A DNA stretch of 57,658 nucleotides, from NCBI GenBank assembly GCA_032718475.1, contig JAUCBJ010003297.1:1-57658 (forward strand). The letters are read 5' to 3'. The notes under the pieces were generated by a model. That model searched no databases. It saw only the letters and a program-made list of their open reading frames with translations, and had not been told where the DNA came from. Numbering within the stretch: position 1 is the stretch's first letter; the number at the start of each line of letters is the position of its first letter. The translations under genes were made by a program, and so were the position numbers. Below, one piece after another: positions 1-10,335 of this stretch. This DNA comes from Nemertoderma westbladi. Its lineage: Eukaryota > Xenacoelomorpha > Nemertodermatida > Nemertodermatidae.

Positions 1-869
1 ACAATCTATTTCAAATATTCAAAACCCAATTTTTCTCAGTAATATTTTAATAAATGAATATTAACTTATTCGATTTAAATAAAGTTGCACCATATTTCAC
101 GCCGACTCGAGTGGGTAGAAACTAGAGTCTGTACGTGAGATATGGGTACTTTATTTAAATCGAATATGTCGTTTTATTTTCAAGTTTCGAAGTTTTACAA
201 GTTAAAAATCATATATTATACCGGTACCGGTTCGGAAGGTCTACAGGTAAATGACCAATGTAGATTCTGCTGTCTGGCGAGCCTACAGGCTGCATAAGTA
301 GGCCATAATGGCCTAGTAGGCGCGTACAGAATGTATGACACTCTACAGTATTCGCGGTACGGTACCGGTAATGACATGTATAGCTTGTGCTGTGATGAAT
401 GACTTACAGTAAGGCCTAATTTATCGTGACAGTAGAATACGGTACAATCATACTGAAAGAATACTGCTACTTTATTTCACGCCGTGAGATATAGCACCCC
501 ATATCCCATCATTGTGTTTACTTTATTTCACATGTGTATTTCACGCTGACTTGAAAATATAATACATATTTTAATGAATAATCTAACTAACTTCAATAAA
601 TTAGGAAAGAAGTAGATGAATCTTAAATTGTTACTTTTTCGCCTGAATATACACGAAAATCGGGAGAAAAATGAGTACTGTTTTCCCCAAGGGAAAAGTT
701 ACATTGCATTAATTATTAAAAACATAACAATCTAACTTTTTCATCAAGTTCTACAGATATGAAATGCGTTAATCAGCGGACAAAAACCCATATCTTAGAT
801 TATATCAGATCAAATAAGATTCGAATTTACAAAAATTTGCTGCTGCGACCGGACTGAAAAATCGACTCT
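1..869. other. Host flank left of the nest, no gene seen
   Basis: AT-rich host sequence with no convincing reading frame or RNA gene. It contains an inverted repeat (68-165) and several short GGTACCGG-like and GGCC palindromes. Its last five bases, ACTCT (865-869), recur at 56609-56613 and form the target-site duplication of element A. Confidence 0.7.
68..165. repeat. Short inverted-repeat unit (foldback-like)
   Basis: Positions 68-85 and 148-165 are perfect 18-bp inverted repeats (arm begins ATTCGATTTAAATAAAGT). The similarity continues inward imperfectly: a CACCATATTTCACG-like stretch faces CGTGAGATATGGG. Related fragments (TTATTTCACGCCGTGAGATAT and similar) recur near 470-555, so this may be a degraded miniature inverted-repeat element. 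No target-site duplication was identified. Confidence 0.45.
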
Positions 870-2759
870 TGAAAGCGAAGAGACGTACCTGATATCCTGC
901 AATATCCTACTGTAAAGTTTGTGAATCAAACATAATCCGACCTTCTCACCAAAACAGTAAACTCTAAGTAAGCGAATCTATTGCAGTATCGGTCTCTTAT
1001 AACCGGTGAGGCAGAAGACAGTCTACGAACGGACAAACTTCGATAAAACAAAATCCCGCGCAGCAAATCCTAAAATCGGGCTGACTCACTGACGGACTAA
1101 AGGCGCTCGTATACTTTGCCGCGGTGTGATTTATATGTGGGTGAGAGATAGAGGCGCTAGCTAGGTGTCTAACTAGCGGGCAAAGTGCAGTACGGACAAA
1201 AATTATTTTATATATTTTGAGGTATAAATAATTCCTAATGCGTGTGTGTCTTGATTCTAACAGTCAAAATGAGTTTTAGATCCTTCATATATATAATTAC
1301 TGGGTCCGGTGTGCATTTTACAAATATTCTAATTTTGTAGCTTCTAGGTCCAATACTCACGAATGATAAGGCTCCTTCCCCTTTTGTGTATTTCCAGGAC
1401 TCAAATTCAAGCATAAGGTTAATACTACGCCCAGAATTCGGCATTTTAATTTACCAGGTCCCTAATACTAAGAAGAAATGTGTTAGTTTACTACAGTAGG
1501 CGTACAGTTACAAATAGCTAGCCTGGCGTTCTATCTAGAATTTTGGTTGCCTAGGTGGGCACGGCAACTCCCTATCAGAATGTCGGCGGGGACACGGTAG
1601 ATGTTAGTATCCCTAATAGCCTCAATTTATTTGCGCCTAGCAGTAAACTGCCCTACCGCCTGAACGGTACAATCCCAATTCAGGTAAAAACACAGTAACC
1701 CTTCCTGGCCTACAAGTTCCAATGCAAATGGACACCGTTGTACTACAAACAGCCACCAACGCACCTATACCTGGCAAATGAGTTAGGCGTACAGTTTACT
1801 GCACCCTACTAATGTGTATGCCCTGTACTGGTTTGCCTGTGTTCTATCTGTGTACTAGTATTTCTCTGCCTGATCTTTCTCTCTCCTCCCCCGTAGGAAT
1901 ATGAAGGTCTACTGCGGGTTTTCCTGAATTAAGACAGTACAGTCCCTAAATGTAATTTTTAGCGCACAGCGTGTCACTACCTCTACCTTCGATCTTAGGT
2001 CTTACACTTAGGTAGCGAGGCATCGAACGCTGTCTAACCTTTCAGGCGATGGGCGAATAACTAAGAATGGGTATTGTGGGTTGTCTCCTTCTACATTCCT
2101 CCGATGTTCCCGTCTATTGCCGCGGTCCGATGTTTAGCCTGCCATCTGTCTTTCAGTGGTGTTCACCGTGGTGAAACATAGTAAAAGCAGATGTAACAAA
2201 TACTTTCTAACTTTATTACGAATAAACGATAACTAATATACAATAAATGTAACAAGTGAATGAAGTAAAGTAAGTAACTAATTGAAGTGAAGTGTAACTA
2301 ATGAGAGATAACTAATGAACAAATCGCACCCTTTTATAGCAAATTAGTGCTGCTAACAATCTAGATAAATCTAGATTGTTCTATGAATTCTACTAGGTTT
2401 TTAAAGATAATCATTGGTCCAACAAACATATAACTTGCACGACATTGGTTACTGTCAAATAACTACAATCGCATTGGTTAATCTACCTTGAGCAAATGCA
2501 ATTAAATCGTAGCGGTCAATTCAAATAAGTTGAAATTTAGCACAAAAAATAACTCGGTGCACCTGTTAGGATTTGAACTCGATACCTACTACACGATTTT
2601 CTAACGCTTAACCGACTGAGCTACTGAACCACTTAAACAATGTTATACAAATAGATATAGTAAATGCAAATAAGGACTTAATGTAATCTTTATAGCAAGT
2701 TAATTCGAACAAAATAAAATTTTGAAAATCCACGGCTTTATGAGGATATAATTCTATAC
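870..2759 (-). repeat. Element A 3' LTR (1890 bp)
   Basis: In minus-strand sense the LTR runs from TATAGAATTA (ending at 2759) to CGCTTTCA (at 870). It therefore lacks the usual TG...CA ends, but the exact 5-bp TSD supports these limits. It matches 52852-56608 and, more distantly, both LTRs of B. It contains a tRNA-like unit, a 22-bp palindrome (2357-2378) and a TATA box (TATAAAAGG on the minus strand, near 2330-2340). Confidence 0.9.
2559..2634 (-). other. tRNA-like unit inside LTR of A
   Basis: On the minus strand there is a good A-box (TAGCTCAGTCGG) followed by a B-box-like stretch (GAGTTCAAATCC) at tRNA spacing. The D-arm can form, but the T-stem and acceptor stem pair poorly, so I call it tRNA-derived or tRNA-like and not a tRNA gene. 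The same unit is present in every LTR of A and B. Confidence 0.6.
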
Positions 2760-3602
2760 CGCTCCATGAAAACAGGATATTATCGTGCATAAAATATACG
2801 GTTTTCACCAATACTAAATCAAATTATGGAATACTTGGGGCGTACTTACATATTTACAAATTAAATCTCAACAATAATACCTTTACATAATAATTCAATA
2901 CAAATAATTACAAATTCAAACTTTACATAATTAAGGCTTTATTAAGTAAGTACAATATAAATCTAAATTAAATTCACCAATATAAATCTATTGCATCTCA
3001 AATATTGCATAAATTCAAACAATCACAAATACAAATGCTTCTTTATATAAAATAAATTGCATAAGTTCGGAATAATTTCAAATGAAATCACAAGAAAGGC
3101 TCACAAGTCTTCCGTCTGCTCTTGCCTTCTATTTACTGCGAATACAAGTGCTGCTTCTTTATAAAATATAAATTGCATAATATTCGAGACAATAAATTGC
3201 GTAAGTTTGGAATGACTACAAATATAAATCCTTCTAAATATAAATCTTTCTAAATATAAAATATAAACTGCATAAGTTTAGAACAATATAAACTGCATAA
3301 GTTTAGAACAATATAAACTGCATAAGTTTAGAACAATATAAACTACATAAGTTTAGAACAATATAAACTGCATAAGTTTAGAACAATATAAACTGCATAA
3401 GTTTAGAACAATATAAACTGCATAAGTTTAGAACAATATAAACTGCATAAGTTTAGAACAATATAAACTGCATAAGTTTAGAACAATATAAACTGCATAA
3501 GTTTAGAATAATATAAACTGCATAAGTTTAGAACAATATAAACTGCATAAATGAAATCATAAGAAAGGCCCACGAGTCTTCCGTCCACCCTTGCCCTCCA
3601 GT
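2760..3602 (-). other. Element A 3' untranslated region
   Basis: AT-rich non-coding DNA between the ORF2 remnant and the 3' LTR of A. It holds a 25-bp tandem array (3260-3555) and two copies of the 17-bp GGAAGACTCGCGAGCCT motif on the minus strand (3097-3113 and 3566-3582, both diverged). No gene is visible. Confidence 0.75.
3260..3555. repeat. 25-bp tandem array, 12 units
   Basis: Twelve nearly identical units built on ATAAACTGCATAAGTTTAGA, spaced exactly 25 bp apart. One unit has ACTACATAA and one has TTTAGAATA. The matching region of B (33030-33330) has only scattered, diverged versions of the same unit, so the array expanded in the lineage of A. There are no spacers, so it is not a CRISPR array. 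Confidence 0.92.
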
Positions 3603-5223
3603 TTAGCGTTTCGTAGATTGAGCACGCCCGCTTCCTCGAAAACTGCGTATAGGCGACTTGGCTCGTACTACAGGGCTTATGGGGCGAGTCACTGGTTTAC
3701 CTTGGACGTTGGGAGACGGTGCGACCATTTCCTCACAAGCTCGCCTTCTAGTAATTCCAAATCCTCGTCCAACTCCTTGTGACCGACTGGTTGTATCCAC
3801 TGTTGGCAAAACGTCTGGGAACGCGCGGGAAGCGGACGACGCAGACCCAAGAGAAACTTGCACCCCCCTTTGATCGACTGGTATGTGTCCTAGTCCTCCT
3901 TGCGGTTCTCTGGGAAGTGACACCGTATCCCGAGTAACTCGAATAGTCGGTTCATATCCCCTTCGTTCTTCAACATTTATAGTTTTCTTTAGTTGTTGGC
4001 TCACCTTTTGAACCCGTATAATCCTATTCTGTCTGTCCTCCCGAGGGTGACGTGCAGACGGCGCAACCGGAGTAGCTGGTATGTTGGTCGCCTCTAGGAT
4101 CTCCTCTTCCACGAATAAGCTCGCTCGTATGCGTTTATGGTAGAAGGCGGCTCGGTACGCCCATGCGACGGTTAACCAAGCTCCCTTATTTCGCTTTTCG
4201 GTTCGGAAACGATCAAATTCACCATATGTGATACGATTAAACATTTTGGGCAAAGTTTATACTTTCGAAAATTTTCGGTGTCATCTCCTTAGCTGAAGTT
4301 TGGTCGTGTGACGTCCAATGGTAAGGTAGGCTCGCGAGTTTTCCGCCCCATTCTTCCATCTCACCTTCCTCGAAAGCCTTATAGGCTCTGTATAGGCTAA
4401 GAGCTTCTTTCTTTTCGCGGGTTGACTGAGTCACCTCTTCCAGCGTAAGTTCAAATGCATCGGGTTCAACAATCTTAGGTAGACAAACGACAATTTCTCC
4501 CGCCTTTGGTCCACACATAGCAAATGAATGATACGGATTAGATAAAGGATACCCTCCTTCCTGGTAACGTAGTTGTTGATGGTTCGAACACCTTGCCAAT
4601 ATCGGTTCGGGATTTTCCTTATTCAAACGCATCGGAATCGCCTTTTGTTGTTCGCGCATACAAGCACCACATTGATAATAAAGTTTATAAACTGAAAAGG
4701 CTTCCTTCGTTTCTCTATCATCTCCTCGAGTTTGTCTGTAAAGATGCATTCCATCGAATTCATCGCGTGCCGCAGGCATAGGTTCATGTGCCTTCAGGTA
4801 TTGCATGGTATGATACAAACGACTAATTTCGGTATCAGGGTCTTCACTGATATCTCCCGTATCACATAAAGCATCGTACGGATAAAGTTCATTGAAGGTT
4901 TTACGTAAACTTTCGATCCTTTCATTTAACGCATTTTGCCTTCTCTTTAATACCGTCGTGTCATATTTAGTCTTTGCGAGTTTTGCTGTACTTTCTGATA
5001 ATTCCTTTATACCAAATATGGTGTAGTCCTTTGCACCGAATCTTTCAAATGGAGCTGCTGCTTCCTCTTGAATATCATATCCCCATCTCGGCTCTCCATG
5101 TATCCCCTTCGCCATTATTAGAAGTATGGTTACACAATCATTACTACTAGAGGGAATACAACAGAGTTTATTGTTAGTTGTGAGGAGATGTGAGAGTTTT
5201 CGTCTGCCCTTTGGGCTCGACAA
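3603..5223 (-). pseudogene. Element A ORF2 remnant (exonuclease part deleted)
   Basis: Two overlapping minus-strand frames. 4237-5223 matches the first ~292 residues of B ORF2 (MAKGIHGEPRWGYDIQEE... here, MEKGIQGEPRWGYDIQEE... in B). 3603-4253 matches the downstream 291-residue frame of B from its NRITYGEFDRF stretch onward. Everything between, including the exonuclease-like region and the three zinc knuckles, is missing. The junction lies in a short GTT-type microhomology. By comparison with B the loss is 2214 bp, which would keep the frame, but one extra T puts the halves out of frame. The likely original start is the internal Met of MAKGIHG, since the upstream codons have no counterpart in B. 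Confidence 0.85.
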
Positions 5224-5780
5224 CGCTCTAACCTCCTACCCATAGCCTAAGATCTAGGGTTTCTTTAATGACACACTGTTTCTTATCTAAAATTTTTTGC
5301 CGAAATAAAAACGAATTTGGGCTAAACTGGCTGTGAGTCTAAAATACTCACTTTTTGATCCCAAACTATTATCAGAAAATAAGCAGTCAAGAGTTAGTAA
5401 TAAATATAGGGAAGTCTATTTGTTGACGTAACTTATTGAAACAAGACCGTGTAAAATTTAATTAAATTTTTAAGAAAGGCTCGCGAGTCTTCCGTTCTCT
5501 TGTTTCTCTAATTTTAAGTCCCACCCGACTGTACCCTGAAATCTATTCACTGGAGAAAATTTTAAAAATTTTTCAAATCCAAATGGATTGTCTAAAATTT
5601 CGAAAAATGTCTCAATATTGTGAGTTCCAAGTAGAATTCCATTTCTTATACCTACAAATCCCGCTCCTATGTGACACATAAGGGTACCACCCTCAATGTT
5701 CACATATAAAGACAATGGAATTCTACCGCTGTCTTTACTACAGTGTACAGGTACGTGGAAATCTATTTGTAAACTCCTTA
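5224..5780 (-). other. Element A spacer between pol and ORF2, with a small frame
   Basis: Spacer between the pol stop and ORF2. A minus-strand frame (5470-5715) could encode about 80 residues (SLYVNIEGGTLMCHIGAGFVG... ending GRLASLS). I do not recognise it. The same DNA in B (28660-28890) is closely similar but carries two single-base deletions that break the frame. Its last codons are supplied by a copy of the 17-bp motif (5477-5493). Its first codon would be TTG, so it may be no more than a chance open frame in conserved spacer DNA. Confidence 0.45.
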
Positions 5781-8034
5781 CTATTTACTAACATTAGTTG
5801 GAGACTTGTAATCTCCAGACTTGTTTCGAGTCTCTTCAAGAAGTACGAGACGTTGAGTCGGTCTGTCTACTGTATGACCGTCAATTGTCTGTACCGTCAC
5901 AGTTCTTGTCACTCCATCCATAGATGGATGTGTGTCTAAAATAACACCTGTTATCCAGAAGCGTCTTTTTAAATTCACTTCTGCTAACAGCACGTGATCT
6001 CCCGCTCTTAAAGCGCGAGTATTGTTGTACCAAGTAGTTCTGGCAGAAATAGAGGGCAAATAATGGTTTTGCCATATTTCCCAGAATTTGTTAGCTAGTA
6101 GTTGCGTGATTTTCCACGCTTTTCTACTGTAGCTATCGCCTTCTATTGGAATAGAAATAGGCATTAATGAAGTCGGTGCCTGCATTAGCAGGTGTGCAGG
6201 TGTTAAAGCAAACTGGGATTGTTTGTCATCGGGTACTAATACTATTGGTCTAGTATTTAGTATTGCCTCGATTTCAACAAACAATGTTGTCAGTTGGTCG
6301 TCTGTCAAGATGTGGTTTACTGGAATTACTTTTGCCATGGCTGTTTTTATAGATCTAATCAATCTCTCCCAGACTCCGCCTCTCCATGGACTATCTGGAG
6401 GATTAAACTTCCAAACAATCTTGTAAGGACGTAGTTCGTTTGAGATTTGATCATGATCTAATTTCTTAAAGGCTCTAGCAATTTCATTTCGAGCACCAAC
6501 AAAGTTTGTACCTTGGTCTGAGTACAAGCATTTTACTAGTCCGCGTCTAGCGATAAATCGCCGCAATGCTAGTACAAAGGCGTTGGTGGAAAGATCCATC
6601 ACACGTTCAATATGAACTGCCCTACTAGACATGCATGTGAAAATCAGTCCCCAGCGTTTTACTAGTATACGTCCACGTTTCGTATGTATGGGACCAAATC
6701 AGTCAATTCCAGTCTCTGTGAAAGGTGGTTTGAATGCCTGTAGTCGTGCTTGTGGAAGTTCACTCATTTCTTGGGTACTTATTCTAGAATGTACCTTTTT
6801 ACAAATAATACACATGCGCGTCACCGAACTTAGCGCTTTACTGGGTCTAATTAATACGAATCTTGTACGTAAGTAGGAAAGACAGTGGTGTCTTCCAGCG
6901 TGTTTCAGATGTAAATGTGCGTCCAGTATCATTGCACGTTGTAATTCGTGATGTTGTGGTATTATTATTGGGTACCTAAAATCAGTATTAAAGTCGATGT
7001 TTTGAAGCCGAGATTTATGACAAATTAAGCCATTATAAATTATCGGACTCCAACTCAATATTGGTGACAACTTGATTGGTTGACCTTGACTTATGGATGT
7101 GAATTCGCATGCGAAATATCGCAATTGGTAATGGCGAATTAATTTAATTTCACATCTGTCAATCTCAGTCAATGTAAGTCGACGTGTAAAGTCGTGTTTG
7201 CCTTTAACGTATTGTACAAAACGTACAATCCACGTTAATTTTCGGCACGCATTTGTCCAAGAATCTGTCAGATTTACAATACGGTCGACGTAAGTATTTA
7301 TGACGTCATCAGGTAAGTCAATGGAGAATTTTGAAGGTTTTGTTGTACTAGATGGGCCCACGGGTCCGCCGGTAGGTATTCCCTTGTTGACTGTTGATCC
7401 GTCCGGGTCTACGAGTAATTTGTCCTTCTTCGTCTTCTTACCTTGATTGTCAGTATCTTGTGAGTCGATCCCAGGTCTCACCGTAGGTTGTAAGTTTGGT
7501 ATGTCTCTTGAGCGCAAAGTAATACCTGTATTTACATTTGCGTAGGTACTACCCACATCTGTAATACATGAGGTTTCACTGTACTTATGGTTACTCAAGA
7601 GTGTCAACTTTGGTAGTTTGTCAATAGAAGGCCGCTCCAATAGGGAAACTGCGGCTTTATTATGTGGTAGTATGTTACTAGTGTCCGGTAGAACATCTTG
7701 TGAAATGTCTGGTAAAATGTTTCGCGGAACATCCGGCGAAACGTCTAGTGACATGCCTGGCAAAATGTCTGGTTGATTGTCTGGTAATGTGTCTGGTTGA
7801 CCGTCTGGTAACGTGTCTGGTTGACCGTCTGGCGATACGTCTGGTTGAGAAAGGCTCGCAAGTCTTCCCGTCTTAACTTTGTGAGTTATATTTTTCCATT
7901 TCGCCTTTGGTTTCTTCTTAAGTTTCGCCGTTGTCTTTTTCTTTGCTTTACCTTTCTTTGGTTTTTTAATTTCGGCGTCCTTAGGAATAGTGTTAGATTT
8001 GTTATCGTATAGTGGCGGCCAATGTTGTGTTGCT
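5781..8034 (-). pseudogene. pol: Element A pol, integrase half (broken)
   Basis: Minus-strand continuation of the pol of A beyond the D insertion. From 8034 downward come the lysine-rich linker after RNase H, the Pro/Asp-rich repeats (PDVSPD type), the zinc-binding H2C2 segment (HHELQ...HLKHAGRHH...CIICKK) and the integrase core. The core shows GID, SDQGTNF and GVWERL, the usual D,D,E positions, and ends with the BEL C-terminal domain (DUF5641 type, GDHVLLAEVNLKRRFW). A TGA replaces a Cys codon just after the first catalytic Asp, splitting 6699-7763 from 5781-6632. The frame ends at TAA like that of B. It cannot make a full integrase. Confidence 0.88.
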
Positions 8035-8568
8035 TGTTAGCTTATCCAATTCCGCTAACACAAACCCATAAAGTAAGCCGTTAAGCAATATTGGGAGCAC
8101 GAGGTTGATTACCAATATCAACCTCGTGTCACCCCAATAAAGTGGGAAGGAGAAACGCACAATAGGGGTCAGGGGCCACACCCCTGACAGAGAGAGAACA
8201 GCAGGAGTGAAGGGAAACACTCCAAAGGGCGCCAACAGGGATATTAGCCAATGGGAGGGAGGCACCGGCTAGGTACTGTAACAAGGCCAACCCGTGCAAT
8301 ATAACCAGTTATCATGTTACTCATTAGCTCAGTTATCTCAGTCTGTCAGTACAGTCAGGTAGTACGGTGACAGTTAGGACCGTCACCGCCGTCACCCATA
8401 TTACCGGTCATCTATTCAGTCATTGGCGCTATCTGTTATCATACCTACATATCTATATATCTACATTATATCTATACTGGAACAACAAACTCCTTTTCTA
8501 TCACACGGTGTGGCTGACATGTACGAAACAACACCGGATAAACCGGGATCCTCTCGGATCCCGTCACA
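8035..8568 (+). repeat. Element D 5' LTR (534 bp)
   Basis: Begins TGTTAGC and ends GTCACA. It has a 12-bp perfect stem (CACGAGGTTGAT at 8098-8109 with its complement at 8117-8128, loop 7), then an AATAAA at 8136-8141, then an 8-bp stem (GTCAGGGG 8168-8175 with CCCCTGAC 8181-8188). Near its end a GGATCC stretch is duplicated, making it 11 bp longer than the 3' LTR. The first 26 bp also form a TGTTAGC/GCTAACA inverted repeat. Confidence 0.92.
8098..8188 (+). promoter_or_regulatory. Two hairpins around the LTR poly(A) signal of D
   Basis: A 12-bp perfect stem with a 7-nt loop lies 7 bp upstream of AATAAA, and an 8-bp perfect stem with a 5-nt loop follows about 26 bp downstream. Both are repeated unchanged in the 3' LTR (first hairpin at 45397-45427). 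Their position around AATAAA suggests RNA structures acting on 3' end formation or on strand transfer in the R region; this is inference. Confidence 0.55.
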
Positions 8569-8646
8569 GTCTTGACTACCCAAGGCCTACAGTCCTAACT
8601 CTGGGCCTGCCGAACTGTAACTGCCAGACACAGACAGAGGACGAAG
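8569..8646 (+). other. Element D leader
   Basis: Only 78 bp separate the 5' LTR from the gag ATG of D. I see no TGG-beginning tRNA primer-binding site directly after the LTR. Confidence 0.5.
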
Positions 8647-10335
8647 ATGAGTCGAGAAGGAGAAGCGACACCGCCGCGGACCCCGGACGGCGATCTAACG
8701 ATCCGCGAGGCCACGACGAGACGGTATGAACACACGACGCCGGACCCATCGATAACGGGCCATCCGGCGATCCGAGACGAGGGGGGCCGTCTACAAGGAG
8801 AGGACGAGTCGGGAGTCGAAAGGGAGAAAGACGAGTCGACGCGGAGCGAGGGTCGACGTACCGATGTCGCCGGCCAGCCACAGGCCGAGGGCGACGGACG
8901 GCCCACCGGAACAGCGACGGTGGGGCCGACGGTACGACGCCGGACCCGGAAGGAGAGAGGAGATGTCGGCGACGAGGACGTCAGGGTCAGCAGGCTCCGG
9001 CTCAGGATCCGGCTCCAACGAGCCTACGCCGCGATCCGGAAGCAGTTAAAAGAGACCAAGGAAGGGGCCGAGATAGACCAGGTGAAGTTGAGGAGAGGAC
9101 TAGGTAAGTCGAACAGATACTCTGATTACCTAGTGCGTTCTGGGCAGGAAGAACTAGCCAGGGAGAAAGCGAGAAGGGTTGCCCTCGAACTGTTTGGGTT
9201 ATGGGAACGTAGGGGTATGGGGCCTAGTATAGTATACATAGGGCCATACTTAGTCGATGCCCGGGGAGTAAAATTAGTGGGTTGGAAGAGACCTGAGGAG
9301 GGCGAATCCGAGGTTAAACCCGAGGATTCGGTCTCGTCAGTCGGAGGAAGTTCCGGGAAGCGGGGGAAAGTTGGTGGGACGGAGGGGCGACGGGAGTCCG
9401 TCGCAACCGATAAGTCTGCTACATCCTCCGCAAAAGAAAGAAGGATGCGGGAGATAAATCTGGCGTATGATTTAGAAATTGCGGAGCTAGCCCAGAGTGT
9501 TAGAGAGTGGGAAAGGGAGGATAGAGAGAGAGCCGAGGAGTGTAGAGATCAGGAGAGAGAGATAGAGAGTAAGCGCGTGCGGGATGATTTGCGTGCCCGA
9601 CTAGAGTGGCTTACGCAATATCAAGCCAAACTGAATCAGCGCCGACTAGAACTGGCGCGGTTGGAACTATCAGAGAGTGAGACCCCACTTACAAGCACTG
9701 AGCAAGAGAACCAGAACTGGTGTAGCCGTACGGGCGGGTGGGGTAGTAGTAGTACGTTAGAAATAGTTAATATTAATAGTACCGTAGTAGATAACCCTAA
9801 TCCCTTTATTACAGGAAATAATATTTTACCTGGCAGTAGTAATTTAAATTTAAATTCAAATAATAATATTAGTTCAAATATTCAGAATAATTCAGATAAT
9901 TCTAACTTAAATAATTTAAATAATAATCCGGTTTCAAATTCTAATAATTTAATTGATTTAACAAATAATATTGGGAATGGTGCTATTAATATGAGCGTGT
10001 CGGACGTACATAACCCGGCAGACGGGGGCCTGGTAGGCCACGCAGTTAGTAGGCGGGAGGTGGCGGGGTTGAGCCAACCCGACGGCGGCCTGGTAAGCCA
10101 CGCAGTTGGTAGGCAGGAGGTAGCGGGGTTGAGCCAACCCGAGGTGGGCCTGGTAGGCCTCGCAGTAGTAGAGAGAGAGGCGGGGGTGAATAGACCCAGC
10201 CGTAGTAGAGACAGTGTGTCGACTAGAGGGGGGTGTAGAAGTGGAGTAAGAGATAGTGAAGTTAGATGTGGCGAGTGGGGGGGGGGGCTACAGGAGCCCC
10301 ATCACGGAAGATTAGTGGCGAGAGAAGGGGGGTAG
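8647..10335 (+). CDS. gag: Element D gag, N-terminal part
   Basis: Frame of 562 codons starting 78 bp after the LTR. Residues 1-110 are charged and disordered. About 110-200 form a basic helical segment. About 270-340 are a strongly charged coiled coil (EWEREDRERAEECRDQE type). Residues 375-450 are Asn-rich, and the C-terminal end has direct repeats (GLVGHAVSRREVAGLSQP and variants). This layout fits the N-terminal region of a BEL/Pao gag that oligomerises in the cytoplasm. The frame ends soon after an 11-G run (10277-10287). The gag continues in other frames downstream, so this stop probably comes from slippage in G-runs and is not the natural end. Confidence 0.6.
   Translation: MSREGEATPPRTPDGDLTIREATTRRYEHTTPDPSITGHPAIRDEGGRLQGEDESGVEREKDESTRSEGRRTDVAGQPQAEGDGRPTGTATVGPTVRRRTRKERGDVGDEDVRVSRLRLRIRLQRAYAAIRKQLKETKEGAEIDQVKLRRGLGKSNRYSDYLVRSGQEELAREKARRVALELFGLWERRGMGPSIVYIGPYLVDARGVKLVGWKRPEEGESEVKPEDSVSSVGGSSGKRGKVGGTEGRRESVATDKSATSSAKERRMREINLAYDLEIAELAQSVREWEREDRERAEECRDQEREIESKRVRDDLRARLEWLTQYQAKLNQRRLELARLELSESETPLTSTEQENQNWCSRTGGWGSSSTLEIVNINSTVVDNPNPFITGNNILPGSSNLNLNSNNNISSNIQNNSDNSNLNNLNNNPVSNSNNLIDLTNNIGNGAINMSVSDVHNPADGGLVGHAVSRREVAGLSQPDGGLVSHAVGRQEVAGLSQPEVGLVGLAVVEREAGVNRPSRSRDSVSTRGGCRSGVRDSEVRCGEWGGGLQEPHHGRLVAREGG

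Noticed and set aside
277-287. A copy of the 17-bp motif in the left host flank (GGCGAGCCTAC)
   Set aside because: Only part of the motif matches and the dyad core is missing; expected by chance.
3260-3555. Regular short repeats resembling a CRISPR array
   Set aside because: Units are directly adjacent with no unique spacers, and the context is a eukaryotic retroelement UTR.
8030-8034. TSD for element D (TTGCT against TTTGT)
   Set aside because: Only three of five bases agree and the neighbouring A sequence is diverged, so no TSD is claimed.
8576-9018. Minus-strand frames of 75-103 codons opposite the D gag
   Set aside because: GC-rich antisense shadows of the gag frame with no family resemblance.
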